From Candidatus Pseudelusimicrobium marinum (GTDB taxonomy: Bacteria; Elusimicrobiota; Elusimicrobia; Elusimicrobiales; Elusimicrobiaceae), in contig JABHZW010000021.1 in the NCBI GenBank assembly GCA_018656005.1, positions 1 through 64,000 of the forward strand: DNA of 64,000 nt, in the 5' to 3' direction. The notes beneath the pieces were generated by a model. The model searched no databases and had not been told where the DNA came from. It worked only from the letters and a program-made list of their open reading frames with translations. A program made the translations under genes and the position numbers. This document shows, piece after piece, positions 35,547 through 44,600 of the stretch (position 1 is the first letter of the stretch; the number at the start of each line of letters is the position of its first letter).

Positions 35547-36734
35547 TTATTTTCCGATTGTTTTTATGGTTGTACTTTTTCCATCTTCTGTTTTTACATT
35601 ATATAAGTACACACCATTTTTTTCGGTTTTATTATGTTCAAATGTTTTATTAAAGGGAATACTTTCTACTATTTTTCCTGTAACATCATGTATATCACAT
35701 ATTCCATTTCCTTCACATTCAAATGATACTTTGTTTGCATTATTTACAAACTGCTTTATTTCAAGTTCATCTATACCAGTAGACTGATAGCTAAAATAGT
35801 TGTCTGCAGTATAGAAAACATCATAACCATAGCTTGAAACTACATACGGAGTTCTTCTGTATCTTACTATGTAGTAATAATGACGATCCTCTGAAATTAA
35901 AGGGTTTTGAAAAGTATGATAATTTACCTCACCATTTGCAGATGGTGCTACTGTTCCAAAATCTACAGAATCAATATAAACACCCCTATCTTCTAAAACT
36001 TGCTGAAGGTTGTCACCGTATCTTTCTTCCTGTGTCAATATCCATAGTAAATGATAATTATCTGACTCAAACACATAAGCATCTATTTCAGCATTATCTG
36101 TTGCTGCATAAGATATTGTGAGAAGTCCATTTTCTACTTTATGTTTGTTTTCATATTGACTAAAAAAACTTATTGGAACATATTCGTGATCCATAATCAT
36201 ATTACAAGTTGATAAGTCCTGAGGGTCTGTACAAATACCCATATAGGTATTAGGGGCAATTGTAGGAACACCATCAAAACCTGGTTGATTACCTAATGCA
36301 TCTGCCCAAATATAAGATACTGTCGTTCCGTTATCTGCCTCTGTTACTTTTATTGGTGGTATTTGTGGTACCCAAATTTTATAATCATAATTTACCACTT
36401 CTCTTTCCTCTTTTACAAAAGGAAGTGTAACTTGTGTGTTATCTATTTTTTCGCTAAATAAATTTTCTGACAATACATTTTGCCCTTTTGTTGGCATGGG
36501 GTTTTCTGCATAAGTAAAGACAATATAATAATACTCATTCCCTGGCTCTATACCATCTATATCACAAGAAAACTCTATTGGAGCAATGGGGGTATTATTA
36601 TTTTGGTCTCCATCTATAATTGAATTATAAAGAGGTATATTTGTACCTTCTACTGCATAATCCATACAGGTTGGAGCTGGAAAAACCGAAACTGATAATG
36701 TTAATAAAAACATTAATGCTAATAATTTTTTCAT
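35547..36734 (-). CDS. Secreted protein, second paralog
   Basis: The 395-residue paralog of the genes at 34414 and 36854 shares the signal peptide, PIEFSCDIDGIEPGNEYYYI, the NPMPTKGQ segment, GNQPGFDGVPTIAPNTYMGI plus a CTDPQDLSTC segment, and a YYIVRYRRTP segment near the end. The C-terminal tail (GICDIHDVTGKIVES) matches the sorting-tail pattern. GGAGG precedes the ATG. It lies 26 bp upstream of the 34414 gene, in the same direction. Role unknown. Confidence 0.7.
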   Translation of the reverse strand: MKKLLALMFLLTLSVSVFPAPTCMDYAVEGTNIPLYNSIIDGDQNNNTPIAPIEFSCDIDGIEPGNEYYYIVFTYAENPMPTKGQNVLSENLFSEKIDNTQVTLPFVKEEREVVNYDYKIWVPQIPPIKVTEADNGTTVSYIWADALGNQPGFDGVPTIAPNTYMGICTDPQDLSTCNMIMDHEYVPISFFSQYENKHKVENGLLTISYAATDNAEIDAYVFESDNYHLLWILTQEERYGDNLQQVLEDRGVYIDSVDFGTVAPSANGEVNYHTFQNPLISEDRHYYYIVRYRRTPYVVSSYGYDVFYTADNYFSYQSTGIDELEIKQFVNNANKVSFECEGNGICDIHDVTGKIVESIPFNKTFEHNKTEKNGVYLYNVKTEDGKSTTIKTIGK

Positions 36735-36789
36735 TTATTTTCCTCCAAATTTTTGATTATTTTAAATAACTAATTATAAGTATACAATA

Positions 36790-36823
36790 AAAAAGGGAAT
36801 ATGCAAAAACATATTCCCTTTTT
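36790..36823 (-). terminator. Terminator between the third and second secreted paralogs
   Basis: AAAAAGGGAATATG (36790-36803), loop CAAAAA, CATATTCCCTTTTT (36810-36823). It is a perfect 14-bp stem, downstream on the minus strand of the gene ending at 36854. Confidence 0.8.
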
Positions 36824-36853
36824 CTATTTCTAAACTTTTTTATTTTATTACTT

Positions 36854-38050
36854 TTATTTTCTTACTTTTGTGCTAAATACTTTTTTGTTCTTATCTGTTA
36901 CTGTATATGTTAATGTGCCTTTTGTTTTGTTGCTTATTTCGTTGATTCCTTCATTTAACTTTTTGGTTTCAACTTCTTGTCCTAACATATTGTGTATATG
37001 CAATGTGCTTCCGTTATATCCTGATGGTACTTTTATTTGTCTTCCATTATCTAATACACTAAACACTTCTTGCTTGATTTCGTCCACTCCTACCCACCAT
37101 GAATATTCGAAATCTCTTAAAGGTGCTGAAATATACGGATTACCCTTACTAGACATCATATCTCCCTCTAAATCATACCTACTTACAACATGATAATTAC
37201 CACCATTTTCTAAACCTTCAAACTGATCCTCAAAGTTATAGTCGTACATTTTCCCGTCTGTTGGTGGAGTTATCATTCCAAAATCTATTTTTGGTATTAT
37301 TAAGTCATCACCAAGTAAATCTGACAAATCTCCGTACCGTTTTTCTTCTTCTGTCAATGTCCAATACCTATCAGAATTCTTTATAAAATACATTTCAAGT
37401 TCGTAATTATGCGTTGTTGCATACCAAAATTTAAGTAATCCCTCATATGTTGTGTAATGAAAACCATAGTTGATAGCATGAGTAATGTATGCATATTCTT
37501 CTTTTTTTACCTCTATGCAGGTATCTATATTATTTAGGTCTGTACATAAACCCATGTATATATGCGGAGCTAAAGCACCTACACCTTCAAAACCCGGTTG
37601 ATCTCCTATTAAGTCTTCCCACACGAGTTCTATTGTTGTGTTATTATCATTTTCTGTTAATGGTTTGCTGGCTTTCCATACTTTGTGTTCATAAAGCAAG
37701 GTAGTATCTTTTTCTTTATTTTCTTTTCTTGCTATAAATTCTATTTCTTTTCCATTTGCTTTCTTTATCTTTTTTGTTTCCCAATCTATTTTTTCGCCTT
37801 TTGTTGGCATTGGGTTATCTTCATATGCAAATGTTACAAAGTGATAGGTTTCCCCAGTTCCCATTCCATCTAACTCACAACTGAATTTTACCGGACCTAT
37901 TGGGAGATTTTCTATGTAGAAAGTACCAATATTGGTAGTTAATTCTAATGGTGTTACCTTACCATCTATTATCGGATTAGTACATGTAGGCACTGCAAAT
38001 GCTGAAATTGTTAAACATAAAAATAATGCTAATGCTAATATTTTTTTCAT
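36854..38050 (-). CDS. Secreted protein, third paralog
   Basis: The 398-residue paralog has a signal peptide, PVKFSCELDGMGTGETYHFV, NPMPTKGEK and GDQPGFEGVGALAPHIYMGL segments and a C-terminal tail (NGSTLHIHNMLGQEVE). It differs from the others in having a Lys/Glu-rich loop and no YYIVRYRR motif. A terminator after it (36790) separates it from the other two, so it is probably its own transcript. GGAGG is well placed. Role unknown; extracellular location is inferred from the signal peptide and tail. Confidence 0.7.
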   Translation of the reverse strand: MKKILALALFLCLTISAFAVPTCTNPIIDGKVTPLELTTNIGTFYIENLPIGPVKFSCELDGMGTGETYHFVTFAYEDNPMPTKGEKIDWETKKIKKANGKEIEFIARKENKEKDTTLLYEHKVWKASKPLTENDNNTTIELVWEDLIGDQPGFEGVGALAPHIYMGLCTDLNNIDTCIEVKKEEYAYITHAINYGFHYTTYEGLLKFWYATTHNYELEMYFIKNSDRYWTLTEEEKRYGDLSDLLGDDLIIPKIDFGMITPPTDGKMYDYNFEDQFEGLENGGNYHVVSRYDLEGDMMSSKGNPYISAPLRDFEYSWWVGVDEIKQEVFSVLDNGRQIKVPSGYNGSTLHIHNMLGQEVETKKLNEGINEISNKTKGTLTYTVTDKNKKVFSTKVRK

Positions 38051-38165
38051 TTTAGTATCCTCCGTTTTTGTTTCGCTACTTATATTCTATAATGCTGAAA
38101 GTCTATTTGTCAATACCCAAAAGTACTATTTGGGTTAATTCTTTTATACTATTGGGTATTTGATT

Positions 38166-38326
38166 GAGATTGCCACGGGCTTCGCCCTCGCAATGACAAA
38201 AAATAAAGAAACATTAAATCCCCCTTTAATTCCCCCTTTACAAAAGGGGGAAATTTTTGTTAAAAACTTACTTTAATTCCCCCACAGAGTCTGTGTCCAC
38301 GACTTTACAAAAGGGGGAAGTTTTTG
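38166..38326. repeat. Repeat-rich intergenic segment
   Basis: GAGATTGCCACG...CCTCGCAATGACA (38166-38199) is followed by two copies of a TTTAATTCCCCC...TTTACAAAAGGGGGAA element (about 38224-38260 and 38274-38326). The second copy carries an extra ACAGAGTCTGTGTCC hairpin. No gene is seen in 38051-38326. The second element's end supplies the stop region of the next gene. Confidence 0.75.
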
Positions 38327-39634
38327 TTACCAACCTAAAACCTTTATTGTAGTTGTACTTCCTACTTGTACAATATTACACTGGATTGTTTGTTTGTATG
38401 CTTGTCCTCTTTCTGGTAAACATAACATATCCTTATAATCGCTATATAATGCATCATTTGTACCTGTTGCAGGACAATAATAAGTAGTACTATAATCCAC
38501 GTTAAAATAAACATAGTTATCCTCATCGTACGAATCAATTAAATCCACTCCAGATTCTGATGCCCACCAACCTGCACTATCCCAATCTCCTGCATCAAAT
38601 CCTTCTTGTTTACCTCCTGTGCTGTCTGTGTATAGATAGTAATCGTCTAACTCAGACTCGCTACAAGTGCTTCCTTTTTTCTCTTCACATGCCTCTCCAC
38701 ATGTTGAAGAAGCTGATGAACCAGTATATTCATGTGTAGGGCATCCTCCGTTTTTCTCATCTATTCTGTATGGTTCACTTGGATCGTTATTACAACACGA
38801 ACCAAACGGCGTATAACTTGCACATTGAACTACACACGACGACCCTCCTGATAATATCGTTTCAAAACTATATACTCTATCTATTGGTTCTACATAATAA
38901 TCTGTACAGGTTTGCTCTCCTACTTGTGTTCCACAAAATACTCCCAAATCCCCTATATCTGTTCCTTTATGTTCATTACAATCGTTTTCTGTTGTATATC
39001 CACTCCATTCCGCTACTGTTACCTTTGCTTCTTGTCCTTCACTATTACTAGTACTACCTGCTTCTGTAGAATATGTTACATTTTGCCATGTTGGGGCTCC
39101 ACTTGGTGTTGGTAATATGCGATCATTTATCATTGCTACATCTGTTTTAAATCCCTCTATATTTGCTTCACTGCTTATAGAATCCATAGTCACTGATGAC
39201 CCTATTAATGTTGTTGTATCAAAACCTCCAGAAGTAACTACATCCTTACCGACCACTGTTAAACCATCATTAAAACTTGCTGTGCCTTGAAAAGAAGAAT
39301 CCCCTCCTCCAGTTACACTCACACTAGAATATGCCACCACATTTCCTTTTATTGTGCTTGTGCCATATATAATCAAATCCTTTTCTACCACCGATGTTGT
39401 ATTTGTTCCCTTAGAACCTATAGACATATTCTCTGTTAATTTTATTTCCGTTCCACTTGTTGCATTTTTACCAAGAGTTGCTGTTTCTATTGTTGCATCA
39501 CCTAAAGTTTCAAACTTCTCAAACCCTCCTACTGGACGGTGTTGTATTGTTCTTAATTTTATTCTTTCGGCATATAACAAAATTGTTAATGCTACAAATA
39601 TTGTTGATACTATTATTACTCTACTCTTTTTCAT
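38327..39634 (-). CDS. Secreted Cys-rich repetitive protein (third of a set)
   Basis: The 435-residue protein has a signal peptide or anchor (about 1-22), then an RTIQHRPVGGFEKFETLGDA segment like the 'TYYP' segments of the two following proteins, then Ser/Thr/Val-rich repeats (about 45-170) and a Cys-rich C-terminal half with over a dozen cysteines (CGTQVGEQTC, CSSCC-like pairs). It is probably a surface or appendage-tip protein stabilised by disulfides. The stop codon (38327) lies at the end of a genomic repeat, so the end may have been altered by it. Confidence 0.6.
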   Translation of the reverse strand: MKKSRVIIVSTIFVALTILLYAERIKLRTIQHRPVGGFEKFETLGDATIETATLGKNATSGTEIKLTENMSIGSKGTNTTSVVEKDLIIYGTSTIKGNVVAYSSVSVTGGGDSSFQGTASFNDGLTVVGKDVVTSGGFDTTTLIGSSVTMDSISSEANIEGFKTDVAMINDRILPTPSGAPTWQNVTYSTEAGSTSNSEGQEAKVTVAEWSGYTTENDCNEHKGTDIGDLGVFCGTQVGEQTCTDYYVEPIDRVYSFETILSGGSSCVVQCASYTPFGSCCNNDPSEPYRIDEKNGGCPTHEYTGSSASSTCGEACEEKKGSTCSESELDDYYLYTDSTGGKQEGFDAGDWDSAGWWASESGVDLIDSYDEDNYVYFNVDYSTTYYCPATGTNDALYSDYKDMLCLPERGQAYKQTIQCNIVQVGSTTTIKVLGW

Positions 39635-39697
39635 CTTTACATTCCTAATTGTTAAAAATATTTACCACTAAGACCCTGGTATATATGTTCCCCCTCC

Positions 39698-40420
39698 TCA
39701 GGAGGGACAAAGTTTGTCTAATGCTAAAACATACATATCTTGATCAACACCATTTTCATCTACATATTCCCAAAGATGCCATATCATGTTAGGGTCTCCA
39801 CTACCATTACAATCGGCATCTTCTAAAACATCTGGAAATTGTGGTAAGTCAGCATATTCATAATAACTACTCTGTGCATCACTTGTTCTAAAAGCAAAAC
39901 TAGAAATTGTACTTGTACCATTTATCGTTAGTAATGCTGATATGTTTATGTCACTAAATACATAAGTATTATTTGTAACGGTAGTAGTTCCATTTACAGC
40001 TAAACTATTATTAAATCGAACCTCAGTATTAGCATTTGCCGTTACAACAGCACCTGTAAAACTTGTAGTACCAGTTACATCCAGATTACTAGATTCTACT
40101 AAAAAACTATAATTTCCTACGGAATTTAATGGATTAACATTTAAATCTTTAGACATCTCTGTGTATATGGAGTGATCGCTATCACCAATTGTTAATGTTT
40201 CTTCAAAAAATGCTTCCGAAGCAACTTCCAAAGATGCTGTATTGGACGATGAACCTATTTGTAAAAAACTACCATCTTCACTAGCAAGAGAACTCGTTTC
40301 TGCTTGTACCTCAGAATAAATTGCAGCAGGTACTGGATAGTAAGTTGTCATACTCACACTGCTCGCGCTGTATAAAAACATCGGGCAGGTTAAAAATATT
40401 AATGTTAAAAAATTTTTCAT
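39698..40420 (-). CDS. Secreted repetitive protein with TTYYP motif
   Basis: The 240-residue protein has a signal peptide (about 1-18), motif MTTYYPVPAAIYSEV and then Val/Thr/Ser/Asn-rich segments of a repetitive beta type (VNGTTTVTNNTYVF, LTINGTSTISSF). The TYYP segment is shared with the genes at 38327 and 40443, which lie in the same direction. Such short beta repeats suggest a beta-solenoid or fibre. GGGAGA precedes the ATG. No function is assigned. Confidence 0.6.
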   Translation of the reverse strand: MKNFLTLIFLTCPMFLYSASSVSMTTYYPVPAAIYSEVQAETSSLASEDGSFLQIGSSSNTASLEVASEAFFEETLTIGDSDHSIYTEMSKDLNVNPLNSVGNYSFLVESSNLDVTGTTSFTGAVVTANANTEVRFNNSLAVNGTTTVTNNTYVFSDINISALLTINGTSTISSFAFRTSDAQSSYYEYADLPQFPDVLEDADCNGSGDPNMIWHLWEYVDENGVDQDMYVLALDKLCPS

Positions 40421-40442
40421 TTGTTCTCCCTAATATCTAGCA

Positions 40443-41099
40443 TTAATTTGCTATAAGTAATGTTAATTGTGTAGTAGTTGTTGTGCCTTGTTCTGCATAC
40501 TCAATAGTACTCCAAGAAAGATCTAAGGTTCTTGTTAAACCAGAATCTGATAAAGTCCAATAAGTTCCACCATTTTTTACCTGAAATGTATCTATAACAG
40601 GCTGAGCAAAACTTCCAGAACTAAATGTTGCATTATCTACTTCTGCAGCAACAACTCCTACCAATCTTAAATCGTCACCAACCGATAATGTACCTGTAAC
40701 ATCTGCAGCTCCATCGGAAGTTATATCGCCAGTATTAAAAGTTCCACCTGATACACTAGTATTTGCTGTTAAATTACCCGATATATCCACATCATCCTTA
40801 AATGTTACATTTTCGGACACAGCTATGTCATTAGGTTTACTAGTATTTCCTACAAAAAAAACAGATGTTATTGTTGTGGTATCAAATTGCACAACACTGA
40901 CATCATTCGGAACCGTTAATGTGTTGCTTATAAGAACATCCGAATCTGATGTTTCAGATGCTAATATGGTTTCCCCAGTAGTATTTAGAATTTCATAGTT
41001 CCCGTATTTCGAAGGATGATAAGTAACCATAGTTATATTTTGCGAATAACCCCATATTGAAATACCAAGTAAAAGCATTAATGCAATAAACCTTTTCAT
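40443..41099 (-). CDS. Secreted repetitive protein with TYHP motif
   Basis: The 218-residue protein has a signal peptide (about 1-19), motif MVTYHPSKYGNYEIL and a run of beta-type repeats (VDISGNLTANTSVSGGTFNT, VTGTLSVGDDLRL). It is the first gene of the set 40443-39698-38327, read from a promoter at 41170-41198. AGGAG is well placed. The TYHP/TYYP segment may be an export or assembly signal for this family; that is inferred from its conservation among the neighbours. Confidence 0.6.
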   Translation of the reverse strand: MKRFIALMLLLGISIWGYSQNITMVTYHPSKYGNYEILNTTGETILASETSDSDVLISNTLTVPNDVSVVQFDTTTITSVFFVGNTSKPNDIAVSENVTFKDDVDISGNLTANTSVSGGTFNTGDITSDGAADVTGTLSVGDDLRLVGVVAAEVDNATFSSGSFAQPVIDTFQVKNGGTYWTLSDSGLTRTLDLSWSTIEYAEQGTTTTTQLTLLIAN

Positions 41100-41169
41100 A
41101 AATGTTGCTCCTCTTTTTAGGCCTTTATTTACTTTATGACTTTGTAAAATGTACCCTCATTACACAGGT

Positions 41170-41198
41170 AGTATAATATAATAGTTTATACTCGTCAA
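41170..41198 (-). promoter_or_regulatory. Sigma70-like promoter for the TYYP gene set
   Basis: On the minus strand TTGACG (41198-41193) and TATACT (41175-41170) with a 17-bp spacer, about 70 bp before the ATG at 41099. The -35 region TTGACGAGTAT matches that of the pal promoter. Confidence 0.75.
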
Positions 41199-41275
41199 GT
41201 GTTAAATCAGCTTTTATTTTTCGCCTTTTTTTGATTAAAACTTGCATTTTTTAATATAATTACTTATAATTAGTA

Positions 41276-41304
41276 TTGCTAATCTAAATTAAATATATTA
41301 TAAT
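41276..41304 (+). promoter_or_regulatory. Sigma70-like promoter for the 48-residue microgene
   Basis: TTGCTA (41276-41281) and TATAAT (41299-41304) with an exact 17-bp spacer, about 37 bp before the ATG at 41341. It supports transcription of the small ORF. Confidence 0.7.
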
Positions 41305-41340
41305 TAATTAGCATTATTCAACTTATATTAGGGGGCGTTA

Positions 41341-41487
41341 ATGGAAGTCAAAAGTAAAAAAATAGAAAGCAAGCAAGTATCGACGGAAGAAAGCAATTGT
41401 GTAGCAGCAAAAGAAATTATGGATTTTTTTAAAAAGAAAAAATTCAAAGTACATATATTTAATTGTTCCTCTAGTAAAGATTCCTAA
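41341..41487 (+). CDS. Microprotein of 48 residues, function unknown
   Basis: The small ORF encodes a Lys/Glu-rich helix-like start and ends FNCSSSKDS, with cysteines at residues 20 and 42. AGGGGG lies about six bases before the ATG and a consensus promoter about 40 bp upstream. It lies 159 bp before the giant PAS protein, and a small hairpin (CACCCA-ATTC-TGGGTG, 41495-41510) follows the stop. No family is recognised; it could be a signalling peptide, a RiPP-like precursor or a small regulator, which cannot be told apart here. Confidence 0.6.
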   Translation: MEVKSKKIESKQVSTEESNCVAAKEIMDFFKKKKFKVHIFNCSSSKDS

Positions 41488-41646
41488 TTAAAAACACCCA
41501 ATTCTGGGTGAAAATTAAAAATCACTTGATTATTAGAGCAGGATTTTTTATCCTATATACAAGGCTAAAGGGGTTCTTTAGGGGTTAAAAATCTTAGCAC
41601 CTGGTAAATTTTCTACCGAAAAATAAAATCTGAAAAAAGAATTAAA

Positions 41647-44600
41647 ATGGGGTTATCTGCATTTATGATGTTTATGAAAAAGAAGATTATTTCTGCTATA
41701 AAAAATAATTTGCTTGATAATAATAACAAGCAAAATTTCTTTAGTTATGACAATATTCCTTGTGCAATTATACTAACAAAACCAAATGGTAAAATTGTTT
41801 ACGCTAACCAATTTGCAGAGAATATTTTAAATATTAAAAAAGAAATTTTGCTAGCATCAACACTCTTTAATTTAACACTAAAACAAAATCACGAAAACAT
41901 AAAAAAAGCATTGGATATTTCTTATAAAAAACAAAAAGTACAAAACTTAGTTGTGCCCGTAATACAAGGTAAGGATAGTAAAAATAAATTTTTTGAAATT
42001 GCTTTAAATAAAAGTTTGTCAAACGAAATTATAATAAGATTCTCAGAGATAAAACAAACAAACGAGTTAGATATAAAACTTATAGAAAAAACCGAATTTT
42101 TTGAAAAAGAAGCTAACGAAAACAAAAATCTTCTTAGCCAAATAATAGATAATTTACCCGTAGCACTTTTCATAAAAAAATACCCTGAAGGTAAGTATGT
42201 AACTTGGAATAAAAAAAGTGAAGAAATTTTTAATAGAAAAGCAGAAGATGTAATTGGTAAAACTAAACACGACGAAATAACTAAAGACCAAGACACATTT
42301 TTTACAGATCAAGATAAAAAAGTTTTCGATACTAAACAAGATTTAAAAATTCCTAAAGAAATAATTTCCACTAAAAAAGATTCTGTAAGAATTTTACATA
42401 CAACAAAAACTCCTGTGTTTAATAAAGATGGCGACCCTTTGTATCTTATAGGAATGTCAGACGATATAACCCAAAAAACTAAAACAGAAAAACGCCTTAA
42501 AGAAACAAATTCTAAATATCAAATGTTAATGGAAAATATTAAAAAAGGTGTTGTTATAATTCAGCAAGAAAAAATTATTTTTGCAAATAGTTTTATGGCA
42601 ACTCTTCTTAAAAAACCAGAAAATGATCTTATGGGTCTAAATATTTTTGATATTATCCCCCCTAAAAATACTTCTGCTATGAAAGAAATTTTAGAGCAAA
42701 TAACAAACCCACTTTTTAATCAAAAAACCTGCAACTTTTACGACATAGAACTGCAAAACACAATAGGCGAAACAATACCATTAATATTCTACGGAACAGA
42801 AAGTATTCACCTTGGTAAAAAAGTAATAATTTGCTTTTTCAGAACTAAAAAAAATACATTTGCTAAAAAAGATTCTGACAAAGAAAAAGAATTACTTTCA
42901 AAATTTCAAAATATTTTTTATTACAACAATCACCCACTTGCAGTAATGAATAGCACCGGTTATTTAAGTAGCTTAAACGAGAAAGGACAAGAAACTTTTG
43001 GCTTCACAAAAGAGGATAGAAATTTTTATACAAACATCTATATAATGCCAATGTTTAAACTTCATGCACGAAAACTTTTAGTGCAAAATAAAGAAACCAA
43101 CACAATAGCAAGTATAGATTTTGATAAACTAAAAAAACAATTTCCAAATCGTATAAGAAAAAGTGGAAAATTAAATTTACAACTAAGTTTAACCCCACTA
43201 AATATTGAAAATAAAAATACAGATTGGCTTATCAGTATTAAAGAACCTTGCGAGCAAAAAGATATGCAAATATCCTCGAAAACAAAAGTGGCCTGTTTTA
43301 ATCAACCGTTTTTTATATGTAATGAAAATCGTGAAATTTTAGATTATAATTTGCCAGCAAAAGAACTTTTATTTTTTAATAACAATATTGAAGGATTAAA
43401 GTTAGAAAATATTTTTGCACAAAAAAATAATAAAGAAATTAAAAATATTTTCCACGATTTAAAAGAATTAAAAACTATAAAAAATAAAATTTATCTTCTT
43501 AAACAAGAACGGGAAAATGGTAGCTTTAAAAATTTAGAAGTAAATATTTCTGCGAGCCAAATTGCATCAAAAAACCCTAAAAAACCAATCAATTATATTT
43601 TCATAATAAATAATATAGAACCAAAAAAAGATGCACTAGATACTCTTAAACTGCAAAACAGAAAACACCAAGCACTTTTAAAATGTGTCGAGGATATTAT
43701 ATGTTTCACAGAAATTAAAAATAACAATACCTTCGCAAATTTTAAAGATATTTATAACCCAAATAATTTCCTTGGTTACACAAAAAAAGAACTTGAAATG
43801 CTTAATTTAGAAGATATCTTATCTAATCCTAAAAAAGGCAATACAAAAGAAGCTAAAATATTTTTAAAAAACACTATTTCTAAATTAAACGACACCCCAG
43901 CGTTCTCTTTTATAACCAAAGCTTATAATAAAGATAAAAAAGAAATTACAATAAAAGTTTGGCTTAGCAAAGTAAATTCCAACAACAAAAATCAATTATT
44001 GATTGTGTTAAGGGACATAACATCTTCATATAGTTGCGACACTATTTTACAGAAAAAAGACACTGAACTTCAAAACCTAATAAGTACTTTGCCAGATATG
44101 TATATAAAAACAGATATCGAGGGAAATATAGCAGATTATCTTACAAATAAAAAAACTTTTGATAAAACAATTTCCATAAAAGATGCACTAAAAGAAAACA
44201 TAAAAAACATAGTGCCAGAAAGTTTGTACGAAAATATAATTTTTAATATAAAAGAATCGCTTTCCAACAATTCCTTTAATTTAGAAACCTATAAATATAA
44301 AACAAAAAGTTCGGAAAAATATATTGAAGTTCAGTTTATCCCCCTTATTAAAGAACAACAAGTTGCAATATTAATAAAACAAGCAAACTATAAAATAGAG
44401 TTTGAAACTAAACTTCAAAATTTAAGCAAAGTTGCCATAGGTAATGATGATAAATTTACAGAAAAGTTAGATTCGATATTAGCACTTGGTCAAAAAATAT
44501 TTAAAACAGAAACCGCATTTTTAATGCGATTTATAGACGAGGATACCGGTTATATCGCATATTCTTCCAACAACACTATTTTTAGAAGAGGCGAAATGCA

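Noticed and set aside
34414-38050. Type IX secretion system
   Set aside because: Only tail-like C-termini are seen; no sprA, porV or gldKLMN gene is in the window.
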